Positions 33,201 to 46,300 of a DNA stretch of 64,000 nucleotides are shown in pieces. Position 1 is the first letter of the stretch. Each line of letters begins with the position of its first letter. The DNA comes from Channa striata. Lineage: Eukaryota > Chordata > Actinopteri > Anabantiformes > Channidae. The stretch lies in assembly GCA_033026295.1 (NCBI GenBank), contig CM065173.1, forward strand, positions 2,232,001-2,296,000, in the 5' to 3' direction. The notes beneath the pieces were generated by a model. The model worked only from the letters and a program-made list of their open reading frames with translations. It was not told where the DNA came from and searched no databases. The position numbers and the translations under genes were made by a program.

Positions 33201-36200
33201 AGTGTCAGACTGACTGCACATTTTGTCAATAAAACACAATCTCTATAAGCCACTGAAAAGAACGAGTGAGCATAACACCTCTAAATGTCTATTCAGATAA
33301 AACACAGACGACAGTGAGAAAGCTGGAGGACATTTGGTTCTCTACACAACGAAGGAAAAACAGAGAAACTACAACTGCTTTCTAACCTTTTTTTTTTTTG
33401 TTCGACTTCTGTTCTCAGATCGATGATAAGGAGTTTGACATTCCCCAAGTGGACACACCCCCCACACTGGAGAGTATCCTCAATGAGGTCAAGTACATGT
33501 TACACTTTGACAACTGCTCTGTAATGTTATGCATCACACAAACTCAGCAGCAGAACAACAACAGTTTAAAAAGTAACCGAGGAGGTGCTCACACTTGATG
33601 GGCACAGATGGGCAAACCGTCTCCATAATCTGTTGATTTTTCCTAGTAAAAAGAAGTAAATAGAAGGTCTGAATTGAGACAGACATTACAATGTTAATGC
33701 AAAGTACCTACTCAGGTACTTAAATACAATTAGGTTACTTGAGTAATTAGGTCTTCAACCTTACTTGAGTATTTGCATTTTAATTTAATTTTACGCCACT
33801 GCAATTTAGGAGAAAGTATGGCACATTTTACTCTACTGCATTTATTTTAAAGCTTAAGATAATTTGCAGATTCACACTATGTCTACATTACGCCAGGCGT
33901 CGTCTAAAATGTTCCACGTGGTTTAGGTTGTGTCTGCTTTTATACCAGGGGGTTCTCCTTGTACTGAGTATGCATGGAAGACTGAACGCCAATTTAGCCT
34001 TAGAAAACAAGGGAAGACGAAATGGTTTATTATTTCCAGTTCTGCTCTGCGCATTGCTTATGTCAAGCAGACTATGAGAATTTCAAAGTTTCTGACAGAC
34101 TTTGTAGGAAAAGAGCTTTGTCCTTGTCTTTCAATAAAAAAAAAATATTTGCCATTGTTTTTTCTTGAAAGTTTGTTTGCAGTTTAGAGCCCAAATGTGG
34201 AACAAGTTAACAAAAAACATTTTTAAACCTTTTATATAGTACAGGTGTACACTAGTGTGTTGCCATCATGCACTTATACTTAAAGTACATAGAGCATGCA
34301 CACATCCTATTTTGCCTAATTCTTAGCAAACCATATATATCAACCTTTTGAAGAGGTACTTTTATTGTAGTGCTGTATAGTTGTGGAAATGTCACAGGCT
34401 GGGTCTTGGGAGCTCTCGCTTTAAATTCCAGTTAGGACAAAACTGAAGTTTATATGTTTGTAGTGTCTTTGGTTCAGAAGCTAAAGCAGTTTGTCCAGAA
34501 GTCAGAGATTGGGGGATTGAGCCCTGAAGTTTGCCTGGGAAACTGCACTCCAAGTTGGCTGGTGTGTGTGTGCGTGTGTATTTCACTTGTACAGTAAGTA
34601 CCTTTGGATAAAAGCATCGGCCAAATGTAGTGGAATATTGTTTTGAGCTGTAATGTTATTACTAAATTGGTTCACCTCAGCCACCTGAGGTAAAAACCTT
34701 TAAAAACACTGAGTTAAACCAAACACTTTCAGAGCTTATTGAACTATAATGGAAGTCTAAGACTTTTATTTGCCAGACTTTCTTTCTGTTGTTCTGCTTA
34801 TACTGTGAGTCTCCATCCTCCTGTAGTGACGGAAACTGTCCATAACAGTGCTGCTGTTATGGCCCTCTCTACATATGCTCTTAATGCAAACTCATCATTT
34901 CTTATTATCTTGATAAATAAAGTATAATGTCTTCTTCTCACTTTCTCTTTTTAATACTTATATTTTTTTACATTAAGGTGACAATGTTCCACTTTTTGTG
35001 CAGATCTGTCATCACCTTCATTTGTTTTTATCAGAACTTCCTTCTTTGAGTCTCCCCTCCTAAAAGAAGACTTCCCCTCTGAGCCAACTTCTTCTTTCCT
35101 GAACCTAAGTTTGCTGAAGGGGCTCAATCCAATATTTTGGTCCCCAAGTAGCACTGATCTAATTTTCTTCAAGGAAGTGTGAGGAAAAATAAATAATTTC
35201 TTCAAATCTGATCTGGGCCAATTTATGTGTTTCTACATTGTATTCATATTTAATGTCTGGCAATGTAAGCACTGTTAGAATGGCAGAATTGGTGTTTTTT
35301 TCTTTTTATGCATACTTGCTAAATGGTAAATGGCCACTTATATAGTTCTTTTTGTCAACTCGTAGTCCTGTAAAAATAATCATAGAGGAGAGGATTTAAC
35401 TGTTAGAGAAATGCCTCACATTTCAGTTCAACTTGCGTGTGTAAAAGTTCAGTACCTCAGCGGCATTTACACCTGACCTGGACACGTCACTTACAAACAC
35501 ACATGTGAACCATCCGTGTCAAAAGATCAGATCTGACCAAAACATCAGAATCGTTAAGGCCTGTGACGGAACATAGCCTTAGAGAACCAAGCCTTGCTTG
35601 CCACTGCTGAACCAGTCAGTAGTAGTTGGTTCAGCAGTAGCATTGCTGGCACTACTACTGCGCCCGGGTAGTTCAGTGGGTCGAGCAGTGTACATGAATA
35701 TGGTGTAGAACTGTGCGGGATCAAACCCTAGCCTACCCACCAGGTGTCTCCCTGAGTGAGACACCCAATGCTGCCCACCTCCCACCCCAGAGGGATGCAT
35801 TAAATGCAGAGGACAAATTTTAATATTTAACATATGTGCTTAGTGACGAATAAAGATTCTTCTTCTTCTTCTACTGCAGCAGCCCTTAAAAGTGGACCGG
35901 CCATTTCAGCCCTGCAGGAGGAAATCATTAATCACTACCACATTCTAGATGTGATGTTTCTTCTTTAGCCCTGGTGGTGTACTTGGGGGTTCAATATATG
36001 ACTGCTGTGACTGGAATGATATGCAGATTAAAGTGCTTTTATCAGTTGTCTTTTTACAGTTACAGATATTTTCATGTGATACAAGCAATAGCGTTTCATC
36101 ACTTTGAGTTTGAATGTTAACTTAACATTTTGTCACTGTTAATGCTCTGACTGTTTTTTATTTCAAATTTGAACGACAGATCCCTTTTCCAAAAAAGTTG

Positions 36201-37307
36201 GTATGCTCACATTTGTCAGTTTCAACATTTTTATGTTGTATTTTTACGATTAAAAACAAAACAACTTCCGGATGATTTGCAAATGGCCTTCTTTTTAATT
36301 TACTTTTTACACAATGCTCCAACTTTTCTGGAAACTGGATTTACACTTAATGATCCATTTAGAAACCATGAGATGAACAAGTTGATATTAATTGACAGGT
36401 TGGTGGCTCCTGATGCTGTTACAGTGGATCAGTCAAATAACTAATAATTGATGTGTTTTTACATTTTGAGCCAAATAGTATGACCACAGCTGAACCCAGG
36501 GACTCCCTCATCAACTTTTGATATGTTGCCTTTCCAATATTAAAAGCAAAACAGCTTTCCCACCTTCACCCTCCCATCACTTGATAATAAGTTTGTGTTA
36601 CTTCACTTTGAAACCTTCCAAACTGCCAAACTAAGTCATGCTACTATACTTTTAGCTGAGGAGTTCCTTTTCTTATGTGTGTCTGCAGCTGGAGGATGAG
36701 GAGGAGCCATTTGTTTTGGAGGACACATGCCTACTAAACACAGACAATATGGATGCTCACTCCTATGATACGTCCTCTCTGGCCAGCTCTGACAGCGGAG
36801 ACCCGGCACACCTCAAACGGCATGAAGGCACACACACAAACACACACACTAGAAACCTGAAAGGTCAGCATGGACAGAATATTTTGCTGGTCGTGATTGA
36901 CAGGTGTTAAAAGACACAGCTTACTGCGTATTGTATAAAGCTATGAAACTGCTGTTCACCACAGCATTAACGCCCCTAGTGTGAATCGCTAACTGAAACA
37001 TTAACATCCATAGACTGGATAGTTACTTTCATACAGATGTTGCTGCTGCAGCACCAGCCCAAGGCATCTTGTGATGAAATGTCACAGACCTTCATAACTT
37101 ACTTAAAATCATAACTCATCATGTAGAAGGTAATAAAATGAAAAAAAGTTTTTCTTTCTTTTTTCTTGGCACGTGTGGTTATGCCTGTGTGCACATGTAC
37201 ACGTGCGAAGAAGGAGGAGGACAGTGGACCCGAATGCAACAGTTCATGGGTCTGTTCTTCGACACAGCCTGCTGAAGGGCATCTCTGCACAGATTGTCTC
37301 TGCTGCT
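30282..37307 (+). CDS. vps8: vps8 exons 1-4: acidic N-terminal region
   Basis: Exons 30282-30353, 33419-33487, 36689-36863 and 37225-37307. They encode an acidic, Ser/Asp-rich disordered leader (LEDEEEPFVLEDTCLL, HSYDTSSLASSDSGD) ahead of the conserved GSVLRHSLLKGISAQIVSAA segment. The end of exon 3 and start of exon 4 are the least certain splice sites of the gene. The family's Lys-rich linker is expected here, but the only phase-consistent GT donor found lies past a CA repeat, adding a His/Thr-rich run of about 14 residues. Confidence 0.8.
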
Positions 37308-40300
37308 GTAAGACACACACACACTCACATAAAGAACTAGAGCTAAAAACTAAACCTCATTGGTGTCCTTCCTTTTACTGGACCACTTAGTCGTATTGGC
37401 TGTGACTGTTATTTGTACAATGCTTCGGATTGCTTCTGACAGCAAAAACAAATGAATTCACCTTCATGTTTCAATACTTACAGGGGGAACTGTACCCTAC
37501 TTTATGAAATGAAATGAAAAGTGATTCTGTTCTTTTTTTATTTTAATTTTATTCACTAAACGTGATTTTCTAGATAGTTTTACTGGTTTCAGAACTTTAT
37601 ATTTGTGTCAGTAGCTTAGTGCATGGAAATCTGTGTTCAAGCTAACAAAATGTGTCTTTCACATAGGACAAAGTGGACGCTGGACTGCCTACTGCGATAG
37701 TAAGTTTGAAATTAGTTTGTTAAGCTATGATTTCAGCAAAGCAGAGGAAAATATTATGAGTATATTATATTATAATATTAGGCATGTTTTACTGTTTGTC
37801 AACACATGATATTAGTGACCTCCAAGTGCTATGGTTGTAATCAAGTACATGATTATACTGTGGACCTGTTTGATAGGCATTACACAAGCAGACAAAGTTA
37901 TATTTTTTGAGGCAGGCAGTGCATTCATACAAAGCCCTTTAGTGTAAATTGCAAGAATTGAATAAAGGAGAAGCAACACATTGACAATATCACTGCAGAA
38001 AGAGCTTTATGGCACCCACAGATTTTGTCTTTCATTTTAACTTAATTTATATAGTGCCAATATACAACACATTCATTTCAACGCACTTTACATAATAAAG
38101 TCATTTAGAGAAAACCCAACAAATCCCCCTTGAGGAGCTATAGGCAACAGAGGAGAGGAAAAACTCCCTTTAACGCAGTGCTTCTCAGTTATTTTCTGTG
38201 TCGCCCCCCCTAGCAATAAGAAATCAAGCGGCGAAGCGCTACATATGCGTAAAATTCGTCATTTTTCCTCGTCTTAACTTTCGGTGACTTTCTTTTGTCT
38301 CATTATCTTTCTTTTCTTTCCTGTTAAAATCTCTTCATATTGTCTGCAGGTTCGTTTACTCGCTTCCTATCGCCTGCTCGGTGCAAAATAAACCCGACAC
38401 CATAGAGCTAATCCTCCCTGCGCACACTCTGACAATGAGAGCGCCACTGCCAACTACTGTACTGGATCTGCAATTACACTTTATTCTAGTACGGCAAAAA
38501 AAGCATGTTCCCCAGGGCAGGGCACCGCGCCCCCCACTATTTGAGAAGCACTGCTTTAACGGAAGAAACCTCCAGCAGAACCAGGCTCAGGGTGGGCGGC
38601 CATCTGCCTTGACCGGTTGGGCTGAGTGGGAAACATTGGGCAGGTTAGTAGGACCAGTAGCTGGAAGACACACAGCTCCAAAGCCGGGGGCACCTGAAGA
38701 CAGGGACAGAGAAAGAAAACTAATCGGCCTTAGTTAACAGGACTTTGGGATGTAACCTGTTTATAAAGATTGATATCTAATACGAACGTGTCTAATAAGG
38801 GTAAAGCATCGGTAACCAGTCTAATTGCAGTCGGGTCTGGCAGATAAGTTGTTGGTTCATTTTAATAGTTAAAGGGATCGATGGGTAAAAAGCAGTCTGG
38901 AAGGGATTGGAGCCTTATTGATGATCTCACTCTGTTGTACATGAAGATCTATCTGTATTATTTGTGCCAAGGGTCTGGGGATTTTTTTCTCTTATAGCTA
39001 CAGTTTTATTTATAAGGAGGATCATGAATTCCGAATTGAGGCCTATGGGAGTCCTTGCTGTTTTTAATGAAAGACGTCAAGGACTCCATTCCAAATTGTT
39101 CAGGGCTTCCAATCTCAGGGTTACTCAGTTAGTTTTGAGGGTTGCAAAACCTTAATTGTGAACTAATGTTTTTCGCAGTAGTTTTAATTAAAAAGCCTTG
39201 AATGTTTTAGATCTTACAGCTGCAAAGCCTTCAGGGCTTTCAAACAGGCACACCAGTGTTTAGCATTATATTTTATTATATTTTATTTTATACTGTATCA
39301 TTCACATGTAGTACTGTTGTAATGTTAACTGAAAAATTGTAGTGACAATCAACAAACTAATGTTGATTGTTTAGTGACACATTTATTGTTGTAACATTAT
39401 TGTCATATGGTCAAAGTCACACAACAGAGTTTGAGTTTATAAACATTAGATTTAGAAACTTGAGATGTAAATTTAATTGATATAATTTTCTTCAGGAGTT
39501 AAATAATAAAAGCAACAACAAGAACATGCTGGCATCTTTAAACTAGACAAAATAACTAACTTTGAGACCAAAGTCATTGTTGTTAAAACTTGTTTCTAGA
39601 GGGTTCCTGTTACTGTGCGCTGATAGCTAAATGAAAGGCTCCATTCCATTTCACTTCTAAATTGTTCAGGCCTTCCAGACTCAGCGTTGAGGGTTGTAAA
39701 ACTGTAGAAGATTGTACTTGTGAAATAATGTTTTTTGCAGTAGTTTGAATAAAAAAATATTGAATGTTTTACGTCTTACAGCCGCAAAAGTCTTCAGGGC
39801 TTCCAATCTCACTCCAGCAAAGGCTTAAAACACTGCAGCAGCTGTTTGCAGCAGCAGCAGCAGCTGTTTGCAGCAGCTGGCTTTCAGCAGTCACACACAT
39901 TTTCTTCAGGAAATGCCGAACTCTAGTGTTTTTTGGTGTTTTGTTAATGGCTTTTCATGACTTCCTTCATCAATTCTAAGCTGCATATTGGTTTTTCTGT
40001 TCAGGCAGTGTCAGGTGTGATCGCTGTGGGAACATCTCATGGTCTGGCTCTGGTCTTTGGTGAGTTGTTTGTCTGATGTGAAGGTTGATGTGAAGGGTGT
40101 GATCTGTCTTTCTTAAACTAACTAAAATTATAGTTCTCCATCTTAAAGAAATCTAAGGTCCTCACAGGATGAAAAACTCTCATAGATCACATTTTTTCTT
40201 GCCAATCCTCACAACTTTAGTGAGAATAGTTGTGTAGCAATTTTTAGGGACTTCAATAAAATTCACATGCTTAGGTGTTTTCTTATTGACCCATGTCTTA

Positions 40301-43300
40301 ATGGCTTATGATAATGGAACCATTATGGTTTGCAACCTATTCAGAAATGACATGAATAAGTGAAGCAATGGCAAGTTTTAGTTGGATGGAAAAGATACTT
40401 GCTTCTTGGTGACTACGGTTAACGGTGTAAGAAGTTTTTTTTTATTGTTTTTACTAACTAGCCTAATTATATTTTATGAAAATAAGATTTTAAAAATTTT
40501 AATTTCAATCTTTTTTCCTTGTACAGATCAGATCTATTCAAACAAATTTACAAATTACTTTTTTTTTCATTTGTAATTGTAAATGGTTCGTTCTGTTTTA
40601 AAAGGTATCATTATTACATGTTCGTGTACAAAAATATTTCATTTTGGAACAACGTTATGCTTCTCTTTCCTCAATATCAGTTTTACAGTACAGTCCTCTG
40701 TGGAAGATTTATGCTAATGACTTTAACTTTTGCTTTACAGTGATTTATGTTCAAGATCAAAAGATGACTATGAGACAAAGGTTAAAATATAATTGGATGG
40801 TGCGTTAAACAACATAGATAATGACATTTTTTAATCAAATTTATCACACTGTAAACCAAGTAATGGGACATGTGATTCACAAGTGTTACCTGAAATCTGT
40901 GTGTGGCCTGTTTTACCGAATAGTCAAACAGTAAATAGTCTAAATGACTACTCTTGGTTTTAGTCTTAGGTTATTTGTTAAGATTCACATGCCACAAGAT
41001 TTAAACCCTTCATCAGCAGGAAGCCAGGGTGTTTTTTTTTTTAGAAAACTACATAGAGGATCTACAGAAGTTCTGTAACAAATTGGACTGAGTAGACGAA
41101 AATGAAGCTCTACTAAGTGATGGAAAGGTCTAATTTTGGAGGAAGAAATTATCTACTTATCATCAGAAGTGTATCAGCTCATTTTTAAAGTAGGGTATGG
41201 TCATAATTCTGAATGGTGTCAGAATAATTCATAAATGAATAACCAGCTTCCTTTATCCAGTCCTTAACATAATCATTGAAACCACCACCAAGAAGCAACC
41301 CTGTATCAGTTCATTTTAAACGAAACCCATTTTAACAAATTTTTGCACCGGCAGTGTGTTAAAAAGTGAGAAATAAATACCATTTCTGTACTGAATTTTA
41401 TTTATGAATGGTCACTATTTGATGGCCACACGACAATATTAAGCATTTTATCCATAAGTGGACTGTAATTAGTTAAAAACTTATTATCACAGTGCTTGAT
41501 TAAATCATAGTAGGGCTTCCTTTTCTATGATTTTAATAATTATCGCTGACGTCCACCCTCAGGACAGCTTCATGTGACTCTGACATGGAGGCACTGACAA
41601 TAACATACTCCCCCTCAAAAGAACTGCTTGACCCATTCCCATCGGATCTTACAAAACAATTTTCAGCCCCATTGTACATGGTGTTATACAGATTGTAGTC
41701 GCATTCGGTTCCTTTGGCAAAGATCCCCACAGCGAAGCAGTTGGAGTAGAGGTCTCGGTCGAAGGGCACGGAGAACATGACAGCCAAAATGTGACTGCAC
41801 ATTTGGTCTTGTTCGTTGAAAAGGTCGTAAGTGAAGACACCGACAGCTCCTGGTCGCAGCACCTGTGGTCTTGTTGAAGTATGCATTTGCAGTGCAGCCG
41901 GAAGGCACCATGACTGTTGGGGGGACCTCGCAGTGGCCGTGATCAGTGTATACCCTGGAAACAGAGACGCAACATATGAGTCCCACCACGCACCTTTTAT
42001 CCTGCACAGGTTGTTTGCGTCCTCCTAAAAGGCAGTCATTCGCTGTTTCAGTGGCGGTGATGGAGAACGCTCTTTACACGTTGCTGAGCTCTGCATTTGT
42101 CGTGCTTCTCCGCTCAGTTCATTAGGTTTTTGCTTTACATTTTGTCACCTGTCTATCCTGTATTCGTAGACTAGTAATATTCTGTTCGTGTCATATTAGG
42201 CCAGCCACTGGTTTTTGGTGAGGCTGAGAACAGTATTTTCTACTTGAGACTGACAAAGCGTGTCTTAAATGACGATTGTTCTGTGCACAGTGGCACAGTT
42301 TAACCCAAAGTGTTGACAGTAGCTTAGACAAATACAGCTGTATTTTTCCAAAGAATGAGCATTGTGATACACATCACACACAATAAAACAAGAAAACAAA
42401 ATAACAGTAATACAGTAGGTATATATAAATAATGTAGTCTTCCAAACTTTAATGCTATACCACTTTCTTTCTGATTATTATAGTGTTGTCAAAATACTAC
42501 AGCTAAAGCTCAGGAAATTGACACAGAATAGATGTAGCCTTGCTATCTTTGCTAAAAAAGCCATGTACAAAAGCAACCAATAACCTTGGGTTTGCCAAAG
42601 TGTAGCTGTCAGAGTTGTTGACAATCTCCACAGAGCAGTTGCGGTGAACCATAGTGATCAGGGATGGCAGCAGAAGAAGCTGTGTACTAGAAACAAGAAA
42701 CAGTTATTAACGACAGAGCGACGCCATGTCCTATGGTCTGCTGGTGGAAATAACTGTTTGACAGGCCGGTTAGGGTGCAATTTGTACGATTCTGTAGTTA
42801 CAGCTAAAGTCAGAGCTGATGGCTTAGAAAATAACTCGGGCGGTTTATGTTACAGTAAAAGTAATTCAGAATTCAAGAATAACTGTTTCCCCACAGGAGA
42901 GCAGTTAAAGTAACACAGACAGACAGGCAATACAACATCCAACATCTAGTATCTTAAGGAGGAAACTTTACACTTAAATCATCTTATAGGTTCACCACAG
43001 TGAAATCCTGAAATGATGCCTGCTCTTGCAAACCAAAAACACTTTTCTTTTACTGCATGTTTCCCCTGTTGTGTTTCCAATTTGGTTGAGAAATTAATTT
43101 ACATTTGGACATGGCTTTCTGGATTTTCTGCTTTCGCAGAAGCTAAATGCGGATCCACTAAAATGCACAAAGAAACTAATTGGCTGTCTTTGCCTGAGAC
43201 AAAAAAAAAAGTATTGTTTGGCTCGAAAACACTGAAGTCACCTGAATGCGACGAAAACACACAGCTGCTTGCAGTGAAACAAAACGTGTAAAGCAAAAAG

Positions 43301-46300
43301 CATTAAACAGTATCAGCAACAACTGGAATCATTCATAACTGCTGTATAAAAGTCACAATATGCGGATAAAATAACACTTACCGTGTTATGACCTGCGGTT
43401 ACAAAGCCAAAACTAGTTTGAGAGACTGTTGGCCCAGGTTTCACTAAAGTTATGGTCGTGATGACGTGGTATTATTAACTCAGGTTATCAGGACATGTGG
43501 GCACCACCTCCTTATCGGCTGTCCATCAGTGCCACTGTACCCAGTCTTTGTCGCCACCTTATCAACATGGTGTGACTGGATTAGAGTGATTACACGTATG
43601 CATGCTTTTGTATGGTGCGTTGTTGGTGGTTGAACTTTTCAAATGGGCGTGTATTATTTGTACAGGGTGGGACGGCAGAAAATGAACTGAAATGGTATGT
43701 TCACCAAGCAACCGTGCAAATGAAGGAGTGTTAAACAAATAAAAAAATCCTGACAAATGAGATACAAGATGCAACAATAACTGCAGAACACACTCAGTTC
43801 CTTGTTCTGTTCACAAATGCATAATGCATATAATCACAGAAGCACAAACAGCTGCTTCTGTTCTCCTACTTTCTCAAAATGACTTTATTTATTTCAGATT
43901 TACTCCACTGGGCCTATATATCACGATGTTTATCTTTTTAGAGCACTTCAATTTCAGGCAGTGAATCGAAACTGAACTTTGCCTCTAGGTTGAGGTTCTG
44001 CATTTGTTTCCAGTGTTCTCAGCCAGCTTTGGAGAGAAGTTCTGGGAGCTAAATTTTGTGCCACCGCGGAAGGTAGAACTGAAATCAAGATCATGGCATG
44101 GGGAGGAGGGTGTTGGTACTTGTGGGACGGTTACCTGTTGTTTGAAATGTTTGAAATGAATATATTAGGCAGGAGATTTTCCCAGCGTAATATAAAGAGA
44201 GGCGGGGTACAGCCTAGACAGGTTTCCAGTCTATATCAGGGCCAGCACAGACAGACATACACAGACAGACATACACAGACAGACATACACAGACAGACAT
44301 ACACAGACAGACATACACAGACAGACATGTCTTTGCACCACACAAGCACATGGAGACCATGCAGACCACACAAAAAGGACATGGCTGGCTGGGATTTTAT
44401 ACCAGAACCCTTTTACCTGTAAGATGGTAGTACTAACCCTGCAGCACCGTGCTGGCCACCTGCAAAACTCACACTAATCAAATTTCCTTTTGCAGAAGAA
44501 TTATCAATAGATGTACTTATTGAGAACCTTCATCCTAAACTACAATTAATGTCCTTTGATATCGGACCCTTTTTAAAGTTTACTATATGACATAAAGCAA
44601 GAAACAAAATCAGAGCCAGAACCAATTTGTTTTACTAGAACATGACTTAACATGACTTTGGGAGAACAAATTGTTTTGTGAAATGCCATCTTCTTGTTTT
44701 GTGTTTTGTCATAGCAAGGAAAACCCATATAGGCTCATAAATAAGATTTGGCTTCATCCTACTACTCCCTTTCACCTCTGAGCACATAAATCCACGTGCA
44801 GTATGTTAAGAGTACAGATTTTAGATTCATATGTTTGGTGGTTTTGAGAAGCTCCATGCTAAGCTCCTACGATGGAAATATGGTATATTTAGTGTGGATG
44901 ATGGTAGCAGTATAAAAACAGTAGAAACAGAAAGACAGTGTGAGTTCCTACAGCATATTGTTATAGTAGGAGTTTAGTAACTGATTGTAGCTACAGTAAC
45001 AATGGTATTAAGAATCAGTGTTACTTATAAAACACTATTCTTTGTAAAATATTTTTATTATCAGCAGCCATATCAGTATTATTTCAAGTAGCAGTAATCT
45101 ATATAGTGCAGTATTGAGTAAGTAGGGAATGATTTCCAACACAGTCCATCGCTGTGTATTAGTATTGTAAAGCTAATGCATTTTCACTCTGAACTCACAA
45201 AGTACAGTATGCCACTTAAATTTATTTTAACAAAAACATAATTCTGCTGGCATTCAGCACCTCCTTGTACCTGGACTGTAAAGCCTGACTGAGAACAAAG
45301 ATAACAAAAGAAAGTCCACAAACACACCTTGAAATGTCAGCAGCCACTAAAAACCAAAAAACTACAAACTGCCTCCTAGAGACTATTGTAAAGTATTTTT
45401 CTCTCTTGGCCATGCAATTTTGAATGATGATACCTCTTACTTGGTGAATCTGGTTCGTGTGCTTTTCATGATTTTTGGAAAAAGTTCTGGAGCTCAGGAA
45501 AAACAATTTAGTGTAGGTTTTAGTTACTGCACTGGAGGTCTGGAAAATACAGTTGATTGGGGGAAAAAAGTCAAGTTTTTCTTGAAATTTTCCTACCTTA
45601 TTGTTTATAGTGTATGTACTGTAGATCTCTATAGTGTATGTACTAAAGACTCCTTTTTAGTATAATTAAAAACTCTCCATCAACATTGATGGAGGCTTAA
45701 ATCCTACTGTAGCTCAAAGTTTATTTCTTTTAGTTAGGCTTTGGTTTTGCTAATTAATATGTTATTAGATATTTTTTCAATTCTTACATGAACTTTTTTT
45801 AGACAGACAAGAATTATATTTTTTTCACCTATTTATATGTCACTGTGCTGCTGTAACAAGTGTAAAAATGTTTTGTCTCTTTTCCCTGATTCTTTTCTCC
45901 CATAGATAGCACTTAAATAAAAACAGTCTTCACAAATAAAACCCAAGACCAAAACCATGAGTAGTCACTTGGAAAGATTTATTTTTTGAACAATCAGTCT
46001 AACAAAGACCTATCACTTCCATGTCTCACACCAAAGGTGTTTGTGTAATTTAGTATAATGCCATGTAAATACCATTAAATAAAGCGTTGTCATCGTAAAT
46101 TCTTCTGGAGGGAACATGAATATTGTTTCTGTTCTTTGAATGGGACTAAACATTCAGCAGGGCTGACCTGTGTCTCTTTATACTGCTGACATAATGATGC
46201 CTGTGCAGGAAAAGGTATGAACATCCGTGTGAGACGGGTCACTTCAGCTTTCTGTTGCTAATTTTGTGTTCAGCCTGACTGGCACATGTCATTTTGGTTT

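Noticed and set aside
35660..35760. True tRNA gene
   Set aside because: A- and B-box-like motifs are present, but no cloverleaf with a proper acceptor stem is formed and a SINE body with a (TTC)n tail follows.
41845..41880. A micro-intron explaining the actinoporin-like frame change
   Set aside because: Any GT-AG pair available here is far below the minimum length for spliceosomal removal.
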